From: Streptomyces sp. TP-A0356
Lineage (GTDB): Bacteria; Actinomycetota; Actinomycetes; Streptomycetales; Streptomycetaceae
Assembly (NCBI RefSeq): GCF_001417775.1
Contig: NZ_BBZJ01000019.1
Span: forward strand, 310,001 to 374,000
Direction of reading: 5' to 3'
Length of the DNA: 64,000 nucleotides
Positions 1-7,549 of the stretch are shown here, piece by piece (positions within the stretch are counted from its first letter, which is position 1; every line of letters starts with the position of its first letter). Both the position numbers and the translations under genes were made by a program. Under the pieces are notes generated by a model. That model did no database searches. It had not been told where the DNA came from and was given only the letters and a program-made list of their open reading frames with translations.

Positions 1-1158
1 GTCATCCCCGCGGAGCTGGGCGAATTGCCGGCCCTGCGCGCGTACGACGACCAGGACGTGCTCGCCGAACTCGCCCAGCGGTGCCAGCAGCGCAGGTTCG
101 CCCCCGGGGACGTGCTCGCCGAGTTCGGCAGCCAGGCGGACGAGGTGTACCTGCTCGCGCACGGCAAGATCGAGAAGGTCGGCACGGGCCCCTACGGGGA
201 CGACGCGGTGCACGGCGTCCTCGCCGACGGCGCCTACTTCGGCGAGCAGGCACTGCTCGACCCGGACGCCATCTGGGAGTACACGGCCCGCGCGGTCACC
301 GCCTGCACGGTGCTCGCCCTGCCCCGCCGGGACGTCGAACAGGTCGCCGAGCGCGCCGAGTCCCTGCGTGAGCACCTCCGGCAGCAGCGCTCGATCCCCG
401 CTCAACGCACCAACAAGTACGGCGAGAAGACGATCGACCTCGCCGCGGGCCACAGCGGCGAGCCGGACATCCCGCACACCTTCGTCGACTACGAGGCGGC
501 ACCCCGTGAGTACGAACTGAGCATCGCCCAGACCGTCCTGCGCATCCACACCCGCGTGGCCGACCTCTACAACCAGCCGATGAACCAGACCGAGCACCAG
601 CTGCGGCTCACGGTCGAGGCACTGAAGGAGCGCCAGGAGCACGAGCTCATCAACAACCCCGACTTCGGGCTCCTCCACAACTGCGAGTACGACCAGCGGC
701 TGCAGCCGCACGACGGCGTGCCGAGCCCCGACGACATGGACGAGCTGCTCAGCAGGCGGCGCGGTACCAAGCTGTTCCTCGCCCACCCGCGCGCGATCGC
801 CGCGTTCGGGAGGGAACTCAACAAGCGCGGACTCGTCCCGGAGTCCATCGACATCGGGGGCAACCGCATCCCCACCTGGCGGGGAGTGCCCATCTTCCCG
901 TGCAACAAGATCCCGGTCAGTGACGCCCGTACGAGCTCGATCATCGCCATGCGTACCGGCGAGGAGGACCAGGGTGTCGTCGGCCTCAGGCAGTCCGGCA
1001 TCCCCGACGAGATCGAGCCCAGCCTGTCGGTGCGCTTCATGGGCATCAACGAACAGGCGATCATCAAGTATCTGGTGACGGCCTACTACTCGGCCGCGGT
1101 CCTGGTCCCCGACGCGCTGGGAGTGCTGGAGAACGTCGAGATCGGCCGCTGGAGGTGA
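1..1158 (+). CDS. Family 2B encapsulin shell protein with cyclic-nucleotide-binding domain (5' end cut by window)
   Basis: The reading frame is open from base 1, so the N-terminus lies upstream; 385 codons are visible. Visible residues about 15-120 form a cNMP-binding domain with the phosphate-cassette-like motif GAYFGEQALLDP. The rest (DLYNQPMNQTEHQLRLTVEA, RGTKLFLAHPRAIAAFGREL, WRGVPIFPCNKIPV) matches the HK97-fold shell of EshA/SrpI-type family 2 encapsulins. Members self-assemble into protein nanocompartments; in family 2B a cNMP-binding domain is inserted in the shell protein. The next gene, a polyprenyl synthase, is one of the known family 2B cargo classes. I infer a prenyl-diphosphate-synthesising compartment. 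EshA homologues in Streptomyces have been tied to morphology and antibiotic production. Confidence 0.9.
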   Translation, partial: VIPAELGELPALRAYDDQDVLAELAQRCQQRRFAPGDVLAEFGSQADEVYLLAHGKIEKVGTGPYGDDAVHGVLADGAYFGEQALLDPDAIWEYTARAVTACTVLALPRRDVEQVAERAESLREHLRQQRSIPAQRTNKYGEKTIDLAAGHSGEPDIPHTFVDYEAAPREYELSIAQTVLRIHTRVADLYNQPMNQTEHQLRLTVEALKERQEHELINNPDFGLLHNCEYDQRLQPHDGVPSPDDMDELLSRRRGTKLFLAHPRAIAAFGRELNKRGLVPESIDIGGNRIPTWRGVPIFPCNKIPVSDARTSSIIAMRTGEEDQGVVGLRQSGIPDEIEPSLSVRFMGINEQAIIKYLVTAYYSAAVLVPDALGVLENVEIGRWR

Positions 1159-1182
1159 CCCCGTACCACCGCATGCCGTGTT

Positions 1183-1200
1183 CCCGCCCCTCGGGGCGGG
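1183..1200. other. GC hairpin between shell and cargo genes
   Basis: A perfect 8-bp inverted repeat (CCCGCCCC/GGGGCGGG) with a 2-nt loop lies 25 nt after the encapsulin stop and 69 nt before the cargo start. No T-run follows. It could be a partial terminator or an RNA-stabilising stem that sets the shell:cargo ratio; this role is inferred. Confidence 0.4.
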
Positions 1201-1269
1201 TACACCCTCGGAGTGCCCGAGCCGCGGTAGCCGAGGCATCACCGTCCGCAGACTCTTCGAGGCGGTCCC

Positions 1270-2394
1270 ATGGGTGAGTTCATCACGGAGCCGAAGCAGA
1301 GCCCGACGCCGGCAAGGAGGAGACCGGCCGTTCCCATGGGGCGGCGCGACGCGCTCCCGAGCCCCGCGGGAGGGCTCGACGGGCACGAGGCCGAGGCGAT
1401 CCTGGAGCGTGCCCGTGCCGCGGTCGATCCGGAGCTGCGCCGGGCCGTCGACTCACTCCCCGGCTCGATGCGCCGGATCGCGCGCTACCACTTCGGCTGG
1501 GAGCACGCGGACGGCACCCCGGCGGCCGGCAACGCGGGCAAGGCGATACGCCCCGCGCTCGTCCTGACCGCGGCCCGCGCGCTCGGCGGGCGGGGGGCCG
1601 CCGCCGTACGGGCCGCCGCGGCCGTCGAACTGGTCCACAACTTCACGCTGTTGCACGACGACGTGATGGACCGGGACACCACCCGCAGACACCGCCCCAC
1701 CGCCTGGACCGTGTTCGGCGACGCCGACGCGATCCTCGCCGGGGATGCCCTGCAGGCGCTGGCGCAGTGGCTGCTCGCCGAGGACCCGCACCCGGCGTCG
1801 GGGGCCGCCGCCGCTCGGCTCGCGGCCTGCGTCGTCGAACTGTGCGCCGGGCAGCACGCGGACACGGCACTGGAGCGGCGCGGCCCGCACGAGGTCACCC
1901 TCGACGAGGTGCTCGCCATGGCCGAGGCGAAGACGGGCGCACTGCTCGGTTGCGCCTGCGCGCTCGGCGCGCTGTACGCGGGAGCCGACGAGCAGGACGT
2001 CGATGCGCTGGACGCGTTCGGCCGCGAGGCCGGGCTCGCCTTCCAGCTCATCGACGACGTGATCGGGATCTGGGGGGACCCGAGCCGCACCGGCAAGCCG
2101 GCCGGGGCGGACCTCATGGCCCGCAAGAAGTCGCTGCCCGTGGTCGCCGCGCTCGCCTCCGGCACCCCGGCGGCGGCCGATCTGGCCGAGCTGTACCAGG
2201 GGCCGTACGTGGAAGGGCAGCTGGAGCGCACCGTTCTCGCCGTCGAGCAGGCGGGCGGCCGGGACTGGGCACAGGGGGAGGCGGCCGACCGGATGGCCCG
2301 CGCGATGCAGGAGCTCTCCCGCGCGGTCCCCGACCCGGAGGGGGCGGGCGGCCTGCTGGCCCTGGCCGAGTTCGTGACCCGGCGCGCCTCCTGA
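1270..2394 (+). CDS. Polyprenyl diphosphate synthase, probable encapsulin cargo
   Basis: A 374-aa trans-prenyltransferase that condenses isopentenyl diphosphate onto allylic diphosphates. The first Asp-rich motif is DDVMD at residues 130-134. The second is degenerate (LIDDVIG, Asp262-263), as is usual in this actinobacterial subgroup, and is followed by GKPAGADL and a KKS motif. Residues 1-40 form a Pro/Arg-rich, low-complexity extension before the all-helical fold, unlike ordinary synthases of about 330-350 aa. In family 2 encapsulin systems such disordered N-terminal extensions direct cargo loading. The ATG at 1270 is used because it includes this extension; an in-frame ATG at 1336 is the alternative. 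Chain length of the product cannot be read from the sequence. Confidence 0.88.
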   Translation: MGEFITEPKQSPTPARRRPAVPMGRRDALPSPAGGLDGHEAEAILERARAAVDPELRRAVDSLPGSMRRIARYHFGWEHADGTPAAGNAGKAIRPALVLTAARALGGRGAAAVRAAAAVELVHNFTLLHDDVMDRDTTRRHRPTAWTVFGDADAILAGDALQALAQWLLAEDPHPASGAAAARLAACVVELCAGQHADTALERRGPHEVTLDEVLAMAEAKTGALLGCACALGALYAGADEQDVDALDAFGREAGLAFQLIDDVIGIWGDPSRTGKPAGADLMARKKSLPVVAALASGTPAAADLAELYQGPYVEGQLERTVLAVEQAGGRDWAQGEAADRMARAMQELSRAVPDPEGAGGLLALAEFVTRRAS

Positions 2395-2423
2395 GCGCCG
2401 CCCGAGGGGAGGCCCCGCAGACC

Positions 2424-2460
2424 CGGGTACCGCGCGGCTCCTGACCCCGCGCGGTACCCG
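2424..2460 (+). terminator. Terminator hairpin after polyprenyl synthase
   Basis: A perfect 14-bp stem (CGGGTACCGCGCGG and its complement) with a 9-nt loop lies 29 nt after the stop codon. It is typical of Streptomyces terminators, which often lack a U-tract. Confidence 0.7.
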
Positions 2461-2478
2461 ACGGCTCCGGCCGGGGCG

Positions 2479-2509
2479 GGCCCCGCACATCCCCACGGTG
2501 TGCGGGGCC
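2479..2509 (+). terminator. Second terminator-like hairpin
   Basis: An 11-bp perfect stem (GGCCCCGCACA/TGTGCGGGGCC) with a 9-nt loop lies 19 nt after the first hairpin. The two together look like a tandem terminator insulating the encapsulin operon from the next gene. Confidence 0.55.
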
Positions 2510-2586
2510 ACGCCTCTGGCGTCAGCCGCGCGCCGAATCCGCTCCGTGGAAGGCGCCGGGCCGGGCAGTCGACCTACCCTGAAGGC

Positions 2587-2781
2587 ATGGGCAGCGAGGA
2601 CCGCGTCTGTCCGTCGTGCGGGCAGCCCGTCGCCACGGTCGTACGGCGCCACAAGACGCTGGGCGCCTTCGTCCCCGTATGGCGCCCCGGGCCCTGCCGC
2701 AACCCGCGGTGCCCGGCGTATCTGCGGCAGGATCCGGACGAGCCCACCCGCCGGAGCCCGCCGATTGAGCCAAGGCCTTAG
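2587..2781 (+). CDS. Small zinc-ribbon-like protein
   Basis: A 64-aa protein with CPSCGQ near the N-terminus and CRNPRCPAY 30 residues later, giving four cysteines in two pairs as in a zinc ribbon. Function is unknown. The ATG at 2587 is chosen because GAAGG lies just upstream and the N-terminal extension in the same frame has no protein-like character. A TACCCT hexamer at 2576 could be a -10 box with a very short leader. The DUF952 gene follows 19 nt downstream in the same direction. Confidence 0.6.
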   Translation: MGSEDRVCPSCGQPVATVVRRHKTLGAFVPVWRPGPCRNPRCPAYLRQDPDEPTRRSPPIEPRP

Positions 2782-2800
2782 AGGTCATTAGGTTGACGGC

Positions 2801-3148
2801 ATGTCCGAACCTCTTGTGCACCTCACCCAGCGCTCCCTGTGGGAGGCGGCCCGCGCGACCGGCACCTACGAGATGTCGACCCGCGGCCGCACCCTCCAGG
2901 AGGAGGGCTTCATCCACTGCTCACTGCGGCACCAGGTCCCGTCCGTGGCCCGCTTCGTCTACGGGGCCTACGACGGGCCGGACGACCTGGTGCTGCTGGT
3001 CATCGACCCGGAGCGGCTGACGGCCCCCGTCCGCTACGAGGCCGCGAGCCCAGGCGGCGAGGAGTTCCCGCACGTCTACGGGCCGATACCCGTGTCCGCC
3101 GTGGTGGATGTGAAGGTCTGGGACCGGCGGGCGGCGGCGCAGGAGTGA
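2801..3148 (+). CDS. DUF952 family protein
   Basis: A 115-aa cytosolic protein of the DUF952 family, recognised by LVHLTQRSLWEAARATGTY near the start, GFIHCSLRHQV in the middle and FPHVYGPIPV before the C-terminus. The family has an unknown activity. Length is normal for the family. TAGGTT just upstream of the ATG resembles a -10 box, so the transcript may be nearly leaderless. The stop overlaps a GTG start of the next small gene (GTGA). Confidence 0.85.
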   Translation: MSEPLVHLTQRSLWEAARATGTYEMSTRGRTLQEEGFIHCSLRHQVPSVARFVYGAYDGPDDLVLLVIDPERLTAPVRYEAASPGGEEFPHVYGPIPVSAVVDVKVWDRRAAAQE

Positions 3149-3387
3149 CCCGGACGGGGGGACGCCGCCGGGTGTGGCGATGGGCGGTCGGAGCGTGGGC
3201 CGCCCTGGTGGTGACGGGCGGTGGCCTCACGCTGTCGCTGCAGGACGCGAACGAGCCGGCGCCTCCCGCCCGGTGGGAGAAGGCGCCGGATCCGTCGACG
3301 TCCGCCGATGCGTACGAGTCGGGGTGTCCGCTGCGGGAGTACACGGCGAGTCCGACGCCGACGGCCTGCGCGTACGTGTCCCGATAG
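3145..3387 (+). CDS. Small membrane-anchored or secreted protein
   Basis: An 80-aa product starting at a GTG that overlaps the DUF952 stop by four bases, so it is probably translationally coupled. It has a basic N-terminus (RTGGRRRVWR), one hydrophobic segment (AVGAWAALVVTGGGLTLSL), then a short Pro/Ser/Asp-rich tail with two cysteines (SGCPLREYT, TACAYVSR). This is the pattern of an uncleaved signal anchor or exported peptide. No family recognised. The overlap and codon bias support it, but small size keeps certainty modest. Confidence 0.5.
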   Translation: MTRTGGRRRVWRWAVGAWAALVVTGGGLTLSLQDANEPAPPARWEKAPDPSTSADAYESGCPLREYTASPTPTACAYVSR

Positions 3388-3423
3388 AGCGGGCCGGGGC
3401 GGTGGCCGCGCCGGCGGTGACCG

Positions 3424-4173
3424 TCAGCCGGGCAGGCCGCCCGTCCAGGGGTCGCGGCCCGTCAGGCAGTACGTGCCGCCCGCCGGGTCGCGCATCACCG
3501 TCCACTGGGTGCCGCGGGCGACGGTCGTGGCACCGAGCCGTTCATGCCGGGCACGGGTCCTCTCGATGTCGGCGCACGCCATGTCGAGGTGGGCGGAGGC
3601 GGGGCGATCGGTGCCGAGACGTTGCAGCAGGATGCGGACGGGAAGGCCGGCGGGCGGCCTGACCACGTGGAACTCCGGCCGGGAGCCGGGCAACGACTCC
3701 CAGCCGGTGAGGCCGCCCCAGAAGGCGACCTCGGCGTCGAAGACGTCGGGGGCCAGATCGAGGCAGACCTGGTCGAGCCGGGTGGCAGCACCGCTGGGCT
3801 CCTCGACCACGGGCGGCCGCACCGATTCCCCGTGCCAGGGCACCGCGCAGAACGACAGGCCGCCGGGGGAGCGGAGCACGGCCCACCCGGTGTGGTCGGC
3901 GGCGACGTCCGCACCGAGCCGCCGTGCCGCCGCGACCAAGGCGGGCACGTCCTCGACGGCGAGGTCGAGATGGGCGCCCCCGCCCGCCCGTACGGCCTGC
4001 GCCTTCAGGCACGCGTCGCCCGCCTCCGGTACCAGCGTGACGAACTCGGCCCGCTCGCCACGGGGTTCGGACAGCTTGCTCCCCGTGACGGCGGTCCAGA
4101 AGTCGCAGGCCGGTCCGAACATCTCGACGGGCCGGTCGACGAAGGCGTAGGTCCAGCGGACGGGTTCGGTCAT
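3424..4173 (-). CDS. Two-domain VOC (glyoxalase/bleomycin-resistance-like) protein
   Basis: A 249-aa protein built from two VOC modules of about 115 residues. Module 1 begins VRWTYAFVDRPVEMFGPACD and module 2 follows RLDQVCLDLAPDVFDAEVAF. Each has the FW..LTGW/TGSKL pattern and a closing DPAG/SPGG segment. Such proteins bind metals or small electrophiles, and substrates are rarely predictable. The ATG at 4173 has a GAGGAG ribosome site nine bases upstream. It lies downstream of a second VOC gene and an AraC regulator on the same strand, 106 nt away, so shared control is possible. Confidence 0.85.
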   Translation of the reverse strand: MTEPVRWTYAFVDRPVEMFGPACDFWTAVTGSKLSEPRGERAEFVTLVPEAGDACLKAQAVRAGGGAHLDLAVEDVPALVAAARRLGADVAADHTGWAVLRSPGGLSFCAVPWHGESVRPPVVEEPSGAATRLDQVCLDLAPDVFDAEVAFWGGLTGWESLPGSRPEFHVVRPPAGLPVRILLQRLGTDRPASAHLDMACADIERTRARHERLGATTVARGTQWTVMRDPAGGTYCLTGRDPWTGGLPG

Positions 4174-4279
4174 ACGAGGCTCCTCGGCAGGCGGTCCACG
4201 GCGCTCGTACCGTCTCCCGCCCGCCCGGATCCCGCAACGGCGTTTCCGCCCCGGTGTGCTCCGGCCGCAGCCGCACTCG

Positions 4280-4693
4280 TCAGCCGCGGCGTTCCGTGAA
4301 GCGCAGCAGATTGCCCGCCGGGTCACGGAAGGCGCAGTCCCGCACGCCGTACGGCTGGTCCATGGGCTCCTGGAGGACCTCTGCGCCGGAGGCGCGGACG
4401 CGGTCGAAGAGGGCGTCGCAGTCCTCGGTGGAGAAGATGACACCCCGCAGGATGCCCTTGGCGAGCAGCTCGGCCACCGCCTGGCGGTCCGCTGGAGAGG
4501 TGTCCGGGTTCGCCGCCGGAGGTTCCAGGACGATCTCCACGTCCGGCTGGAGCGGTGAGCCGACCGTCACCCAGCGCATCCCCTCGAAGCCGACGTCGTT
4601 GCGGACCTCCAGGCCCAGGACGTCCCGGTAGAACGCGAGCGCCTTGTCATGGTCGTCCACGGCGATGAAGCACTGGGAGAGTTTCAGGTCCAT
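4280..4693 (-). CDS. Single-domain VOC family protein
   Basis: A 137-aa glyoxalase-fold protein starting MDLKLSQCFIAVDDHDKALA, with YRDVLGLEVRNDV and the terminal FRDPAGNLLRF typical of the family. It begins nine bases after the stop of the AraC-type regulator gene and probably forms an operon with it. A frequent pairing is an HTH-only AraC protein with a VOC protein of unknown substrate. No catalytic assignment is possible, though conserved His/Glu metal positions may be incomplete. Confidence 0.87.
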   Translation of the reverse strand: MDLKLSQCFIAVDDHDKALAFYRDVLGLEVRNDVGFEGMRWVTVGSPLQPDVEIVLEPPAANPDTSPADRQAVAELLAKGILRGVIFSTEDCDALFDRVRASGAEVLQEPMDQPYGVRDCAFRDPAGNLLRFTERRG

Positions 4694-4702
4694 GGCCCCA
4701 CG

Positions 4703-5134
4703 CTAGAGCTGCGCGCGCGGATCCGCTCGGGTATCGCCCGGTCGGCCCCGGCGCGGACGTGTCAGGCCCTTCGCCACGCACGGCGGTATCGCCGCGCCCT
4801 GCTCGTGCGACCGCGCCCGGTACGCGCTCGGCGTCTCGCCCACCAGCTCAGTGAAGCGCGAACTGAACGACCCGAGGGAGGTGCACCCCACGGCGAGGCA
4901 GACCTCCGTCACGGTCAGGTCGCCGCGCCGCAGCAGCGCCTTGGCCCGCTCGATGCGGCGGGTCATCAGATAGCTGTACGGCGTCTCCCCGTACGCCGCG
5001 CGGAAGCTGCGCTGGAAGTGCCCCGGCGACATCAGAGCGGTGCGCGCGAGCGCTGTTACGTCCAGCGGCTGCGCGTACTCGCGGTCCATCCGGTCACGCG
5101 CCCGCCGCAGCCGGACAAGGTCGTCGACGTCCAC
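4703..5134 (-). CDS. AraC family transcriptional regulator, HTH-only type
   Basis: A 143-aa protein in which residues 10-110 form the paired helix-turn-helix AraC/XylS DNA-binding domain (ALARTALMSPGHFQRSFR, then VTEVCLAVGCTSLGSFSSRF and GETPSAYRAR). There is no sensor domain, so control probably comes from protein level or a partner. The stop lies nine bases before the VOC gene, which is the most likely target along with itself. The basic C-terminal 30 residues are unstructured-looking. Confidence 0.88.
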   Translation of the reverse strand: MDVDDLVRLRRARDRMDREYAQPLDVTALARTALMSPGHFQRSFRAAYGETPYSYLMTRRIERAKALLRRGDLTVTEVCLAVGCTSLGSFSSRFTELVGETPSAYRARSHEQGAAIPPCVAKGLTRPRRGRPGDTRADPRAQL

Positions 5135-5187
5135 GCGGTCAGCATCGCACGCCCCACCGACAACGGACCCCGGCCGTCGGCCTCCGC

Positions 5188-5615
5188 ATGACCCGCCGGG
5201 AGATCAGTAGGCCCCGGCTGCGCGGACTGCTCGCGCTGCTCGCCGACGAGCCGCGCCGGGTGCAGCGCCGCCCGGCCGGCCGACGGACCGTGGCCCGACG
5301 AGCCGCCCGAGAACCCCACCAAGGCGCTCCAGGTGCTGGTCTCCCGCGCCCGTTCCCAGCTCGCTGCCGCCACCGCCACCGCCACCGCCACCGCCGACCG
5401 GCTCACCCTGGACGCCGAGGCGATCGACACCTCCGCCGTCCTGCTCGCCGCCACCCGCGCCACCCGTGCCGCGCGCGACGGCGACCACACCACGGCTCTC
5501 GCGCATGCCGGGGCGGGGCTCACCCACTGGGACGGCCCGCCCGGCGACGACGCCCCCGACGACCCGGTCGCCGCTCTGCGGGCGGCGCGCGCGACGACGT
5601 ACACCGCCCCGGCAC
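5188..5615 (+). pseudogene. Decayed fragment of a BTAD-type (AfsR/SARP-like) regulator
   Basis: Two frames together resemble the N-terminal DNA-binding and BTAD region of large Streptomyces regulators. From 5188 one frame reads LRGLLALLADEPRRV. From about 5282 the next frame reads DGPWPDEPPENPTKALQVLV, then SRARSQL and later DTSAVLLAATRATRAARDGD, GLTHWDG and DDPVAALRAARATTY. The N-terminal helix-turn-helix start, the join and everything after the BTAD part are missing. I read it as a relic with a frameshift and both ends deleted. No stop-free single frame spans it. Confidence 0.6.
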
Positions 5616-5647
5616 GCGCCGGCTCTCGGTCCTGGCACCATGCCCGC

Positions 5648-6397
5648 ATGGACCCGCACCCTCCGGCCCCGCTCACCGCGGCCCTCGACCAGGCACGCGG
5701 CCTGGTCACGACCCGCTACCCGGGCGCGCTGGCCGCCGTGCTCGGCGGCTCGACGGCCCGCGGCCGGGCGACCGCCACGAGCGACCTCGACATCGCCGTG
5801 CTGCTCCCGGACGACGACGTCACGCGCCGCGAGACGCTCCGCCACCAGGGGCGCCTGGCCGAGGTGTTCGCGCACACCCGCGCCGACCTCGCCGAGATCA
5901 TCGCATCGGACCGGGCGAGCCGCCGCGGGTCGATGCTGTTCATCTACGCCGAGTCGGTGACGGTGCACGACCCGCACGGACACGCGGCGGCACTGCGCGC
6001 CGAGGCACGCGCCGAGCTCGAACGGGGCCCCGACCCGCTGACCCCGAAGGAGTGCGACGAGGAGCGCTACCGGCTCACCGATCTGCTGGACGACCTGGCC
6101 GACGCCACCGACCGCCATGAGCAACTGGCCGTCGCGGACCAGGTGCTGATCACGGCGGCCGTCCTGCTGGCGGGCCACCGTCGCGCCTGGCGGGGCGGCG
6201 GCAAGTGGCTTCCGCGTCGTCTGAGGGACGCCGACCCCGCCTTGGGTCGCGCCCTCCTCGACGCCCGCCTCACCGTCGCCGAGCACGCGGATCCGGCGCC
6301 GCTGAGCGCCGCGGCGCACGAGATCCTCAACCTGCTGGGCGGCCCCCTCCGGGAGGGCCACTCGCGCATCTGGAACGGCGCCGTGAAGGGACCCTGA
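5648..6397 (+). CDS. Nucleotidyltransferase-fold protein (MNT/aminoglycoside-adenylyltransferase-like)
   Basis: A 249-aa protein whose residues 28-52 carry the Pol-beta nucleotidyltransferase signature GGSTARG...SDLDIAVLLPD, with both metal-binding aspartates present. The C-terminal half (DEERYRLTDLLDDLADATDR onward, including WLPRRLRDADP) is a helical bundle of the kind paired with these domains. It may transfer a nucleotide to a small molecule or protein, but the substrate is unknown. The ATG at 5648 lies directly after the decayed regulator. It is convergent with sodN across a terminator hairpin. Confidence 0.8.
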   Translation: MDPHPPAPLTAALDQARGLVTTRYPGALAAVLGGSTARGRATATSDLDIAVLLPDDDVTRRETLRHQGRLAEVFAHTRADLAEIIASDRASRRGSMLFIYAESVTVHDPHGHAAALRAEARAELERGPDPLTPKECDEERYRLTDLLDDLADATDRHEQLAVADQVLITAAVLLAGHRRAWRGGGKWLPRRLRDADPALGRALLDARLTVAEHADPAPLSAAAHEILNLLGGPLREGHSRIWNGAVKGP

Positions 6398-6476
6398 CAG
6401 GGGCCGGGAGAAGCGAGGCCCGACGGAACCCGGCGGAACCCGAGGGAAACAGGGACGGAAGGACCGACCGAATCAC

Positions 6477-6512
6477 GACGGGGCCCGACCGATGGTGCGG
6501 CCGGGCCCCGTC
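6477..6512. terminator. Bidirectional terminator between nucleotidyltransferase and sodN
   Basis: An 11-bp perfect stem (GACGGGGCCCG/CGGGCCCCGTC) with a 14-nt loop lies between two convergent genes, 80 nt past one stop and 62 nt past the other. Confidence 0.65.
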
Positions 6513-6573
6513 ATGGGAGCTGTCGACCTGCGAGGGTGCACCACTCGCCGGTCGTGCACAAGAGACCGGTGGA

Positions 6574-6969
6574 TCAGGCCTTCTTGGTCTCCCAGAAGAT
6601 CTTGTCGATCTGGGCGATGTAGTCCAGCGCCTTCTGGCCCGTCGCCGGGTCCGTCGACGCCTTGGCGGCCGAGAGGGCCTTCAGGGTGTCGTTGACCAGC
6701 TGGTGCAGCTCCGGGTACTTCTCGAAGTGCGGAGCCTTGAAGTAGTCGCTCCACAGCACCGAGACGTGGTGCTTGGCGAGCTCGGCGCGCTGCTCCTTGA
6801 TGACGGTGGCGCGAGCCTGGAAGTGCGGGTCGTCGTTGGCGGCCATCTTCTCCTGGATGGCCTTCACCGAGTCTGCCTCGATGCGGGCCTGGGCCGGGTC
6901 GTAGACGCCGCAGGGCAGGTCGCAGTGGGCGCTGACCTTGACCTTGGGGGCAAACAGGCGGGAGAGCAT
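6574..6969 (-). CDS. sodN: Nickel superoxide dismutase (NiSOD)
   Basis: A 131-aa precursor, exactly the family length. It dismutates superoxide in the cytoplasm. A 14-residue propeptide (MLSRLFAPKVKVSA) precedes the nickel hook HCDLPCGVY. After cleavage His1, Cys2 and Cys6 ligate nickel. The rest is the four-helix hexamer-forming core ending WETKKA. A GAGGAAGGA ribosome site precedes the ATG at 6969. The propeptide-cleaving protease gene sodX is divergent. In S. coelicolor sodN is nickel-induced through Nur and an sRNA from sodF; no such element was proven here. Confidence 0.98.
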   Translation of the reverse strand: MLSRLFAPKVKVSAHCDLPCGVYDPAQARIEADSVKAIQEKMAANDDPHFQARATVIKEQRAELAKHHVSVLWSDYFKAPHFEKYPELHQLVNDTLKALSAAKASTDPATGQKALDYIAQIDKIFWETKKA

Positions 6970-7114
6970 GAAGCTGTCCTTCCTCGTGATCGTCTTCTCA
7001 GGTGGGACATTACTCCGTAGGGGACGGGTTTTCGCGAGTGCCCCCATGGGCTTAGGCCAAAAGTCCAGGGTGAGACTGGGACTGGTGGAGGATCGGACCG
7101 GGGAGGTGCCGGCG

Positions 7115-7549
7115 ATGCCGGAGCTGTCACAGGAGACCGAGCGCACGAAGGCCTTGCTGCCGTTCGGGGCGGCGGAGGTGACGGGGCCGTCCATGGTGCC
7201 CACGCTGCAGCACGGGGACCGGCTGCTCGTCCAGTACGGGGCGCGTGTCCGGCCGGGCGACGTCATCGTCCTGCGGCACCCCTTCCAGCAGGACCTGCTG
7301 GTCGTCAAGCGTGCGGTCGAGAAGCGCGAGGGCGGCTGGTGGGTGCTCGGGGACAACCCGTACGCGGGTGGGGACAGCACCGACTACGGCACCGTCCCCG
7401 AGGAGCTCGTCCTCGGGAGGGTGCGGCTGCGCTACCGGCCGCTCAAGGCGGGTCAGCGCTCGCCCTTCGCGCTGCTGCGCTGGGCGCTCGTCGCCGCCCG
7501 GCCCGTGCTCTGCGACCGGTCGGCCTCCAGGCGCTTGCGGGCGCGGTAG
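7115..7549 (+). CDS. sodX: NiSOD maturation protease
   Basis: A 144-aa S24/S26-like signal-peptidase-fold protein, with the serine motif GPSMVPTL and the lysine region LLVVKRAVEKREGGWWVLGD followed by NPYAGGDSTDYG. It is expected to remove the SodN propeptide so that nickel can bind. It is divergent from sodN, the standard arrangement. The ATG at 7115 is preceded by GGGGAGG, and the N-terminal extension of the open frame looks non-coding. Its 3' end overlaps the convergent CGNR gene by 97 bases. Confidence 0.93.
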   Translation: MPELSQETERTKALLPFGAAEVTGPSMVPTLQHGDRLLVQYGARVRPGDVIVLRHPFQQDLLVVKRAVEKREGGWWVLGDNPYAGGDSTDYGTVPEELVLGRVRLRYRPLKAGQRSPFALLRWALVAARPVLCDRSASRRLRAR

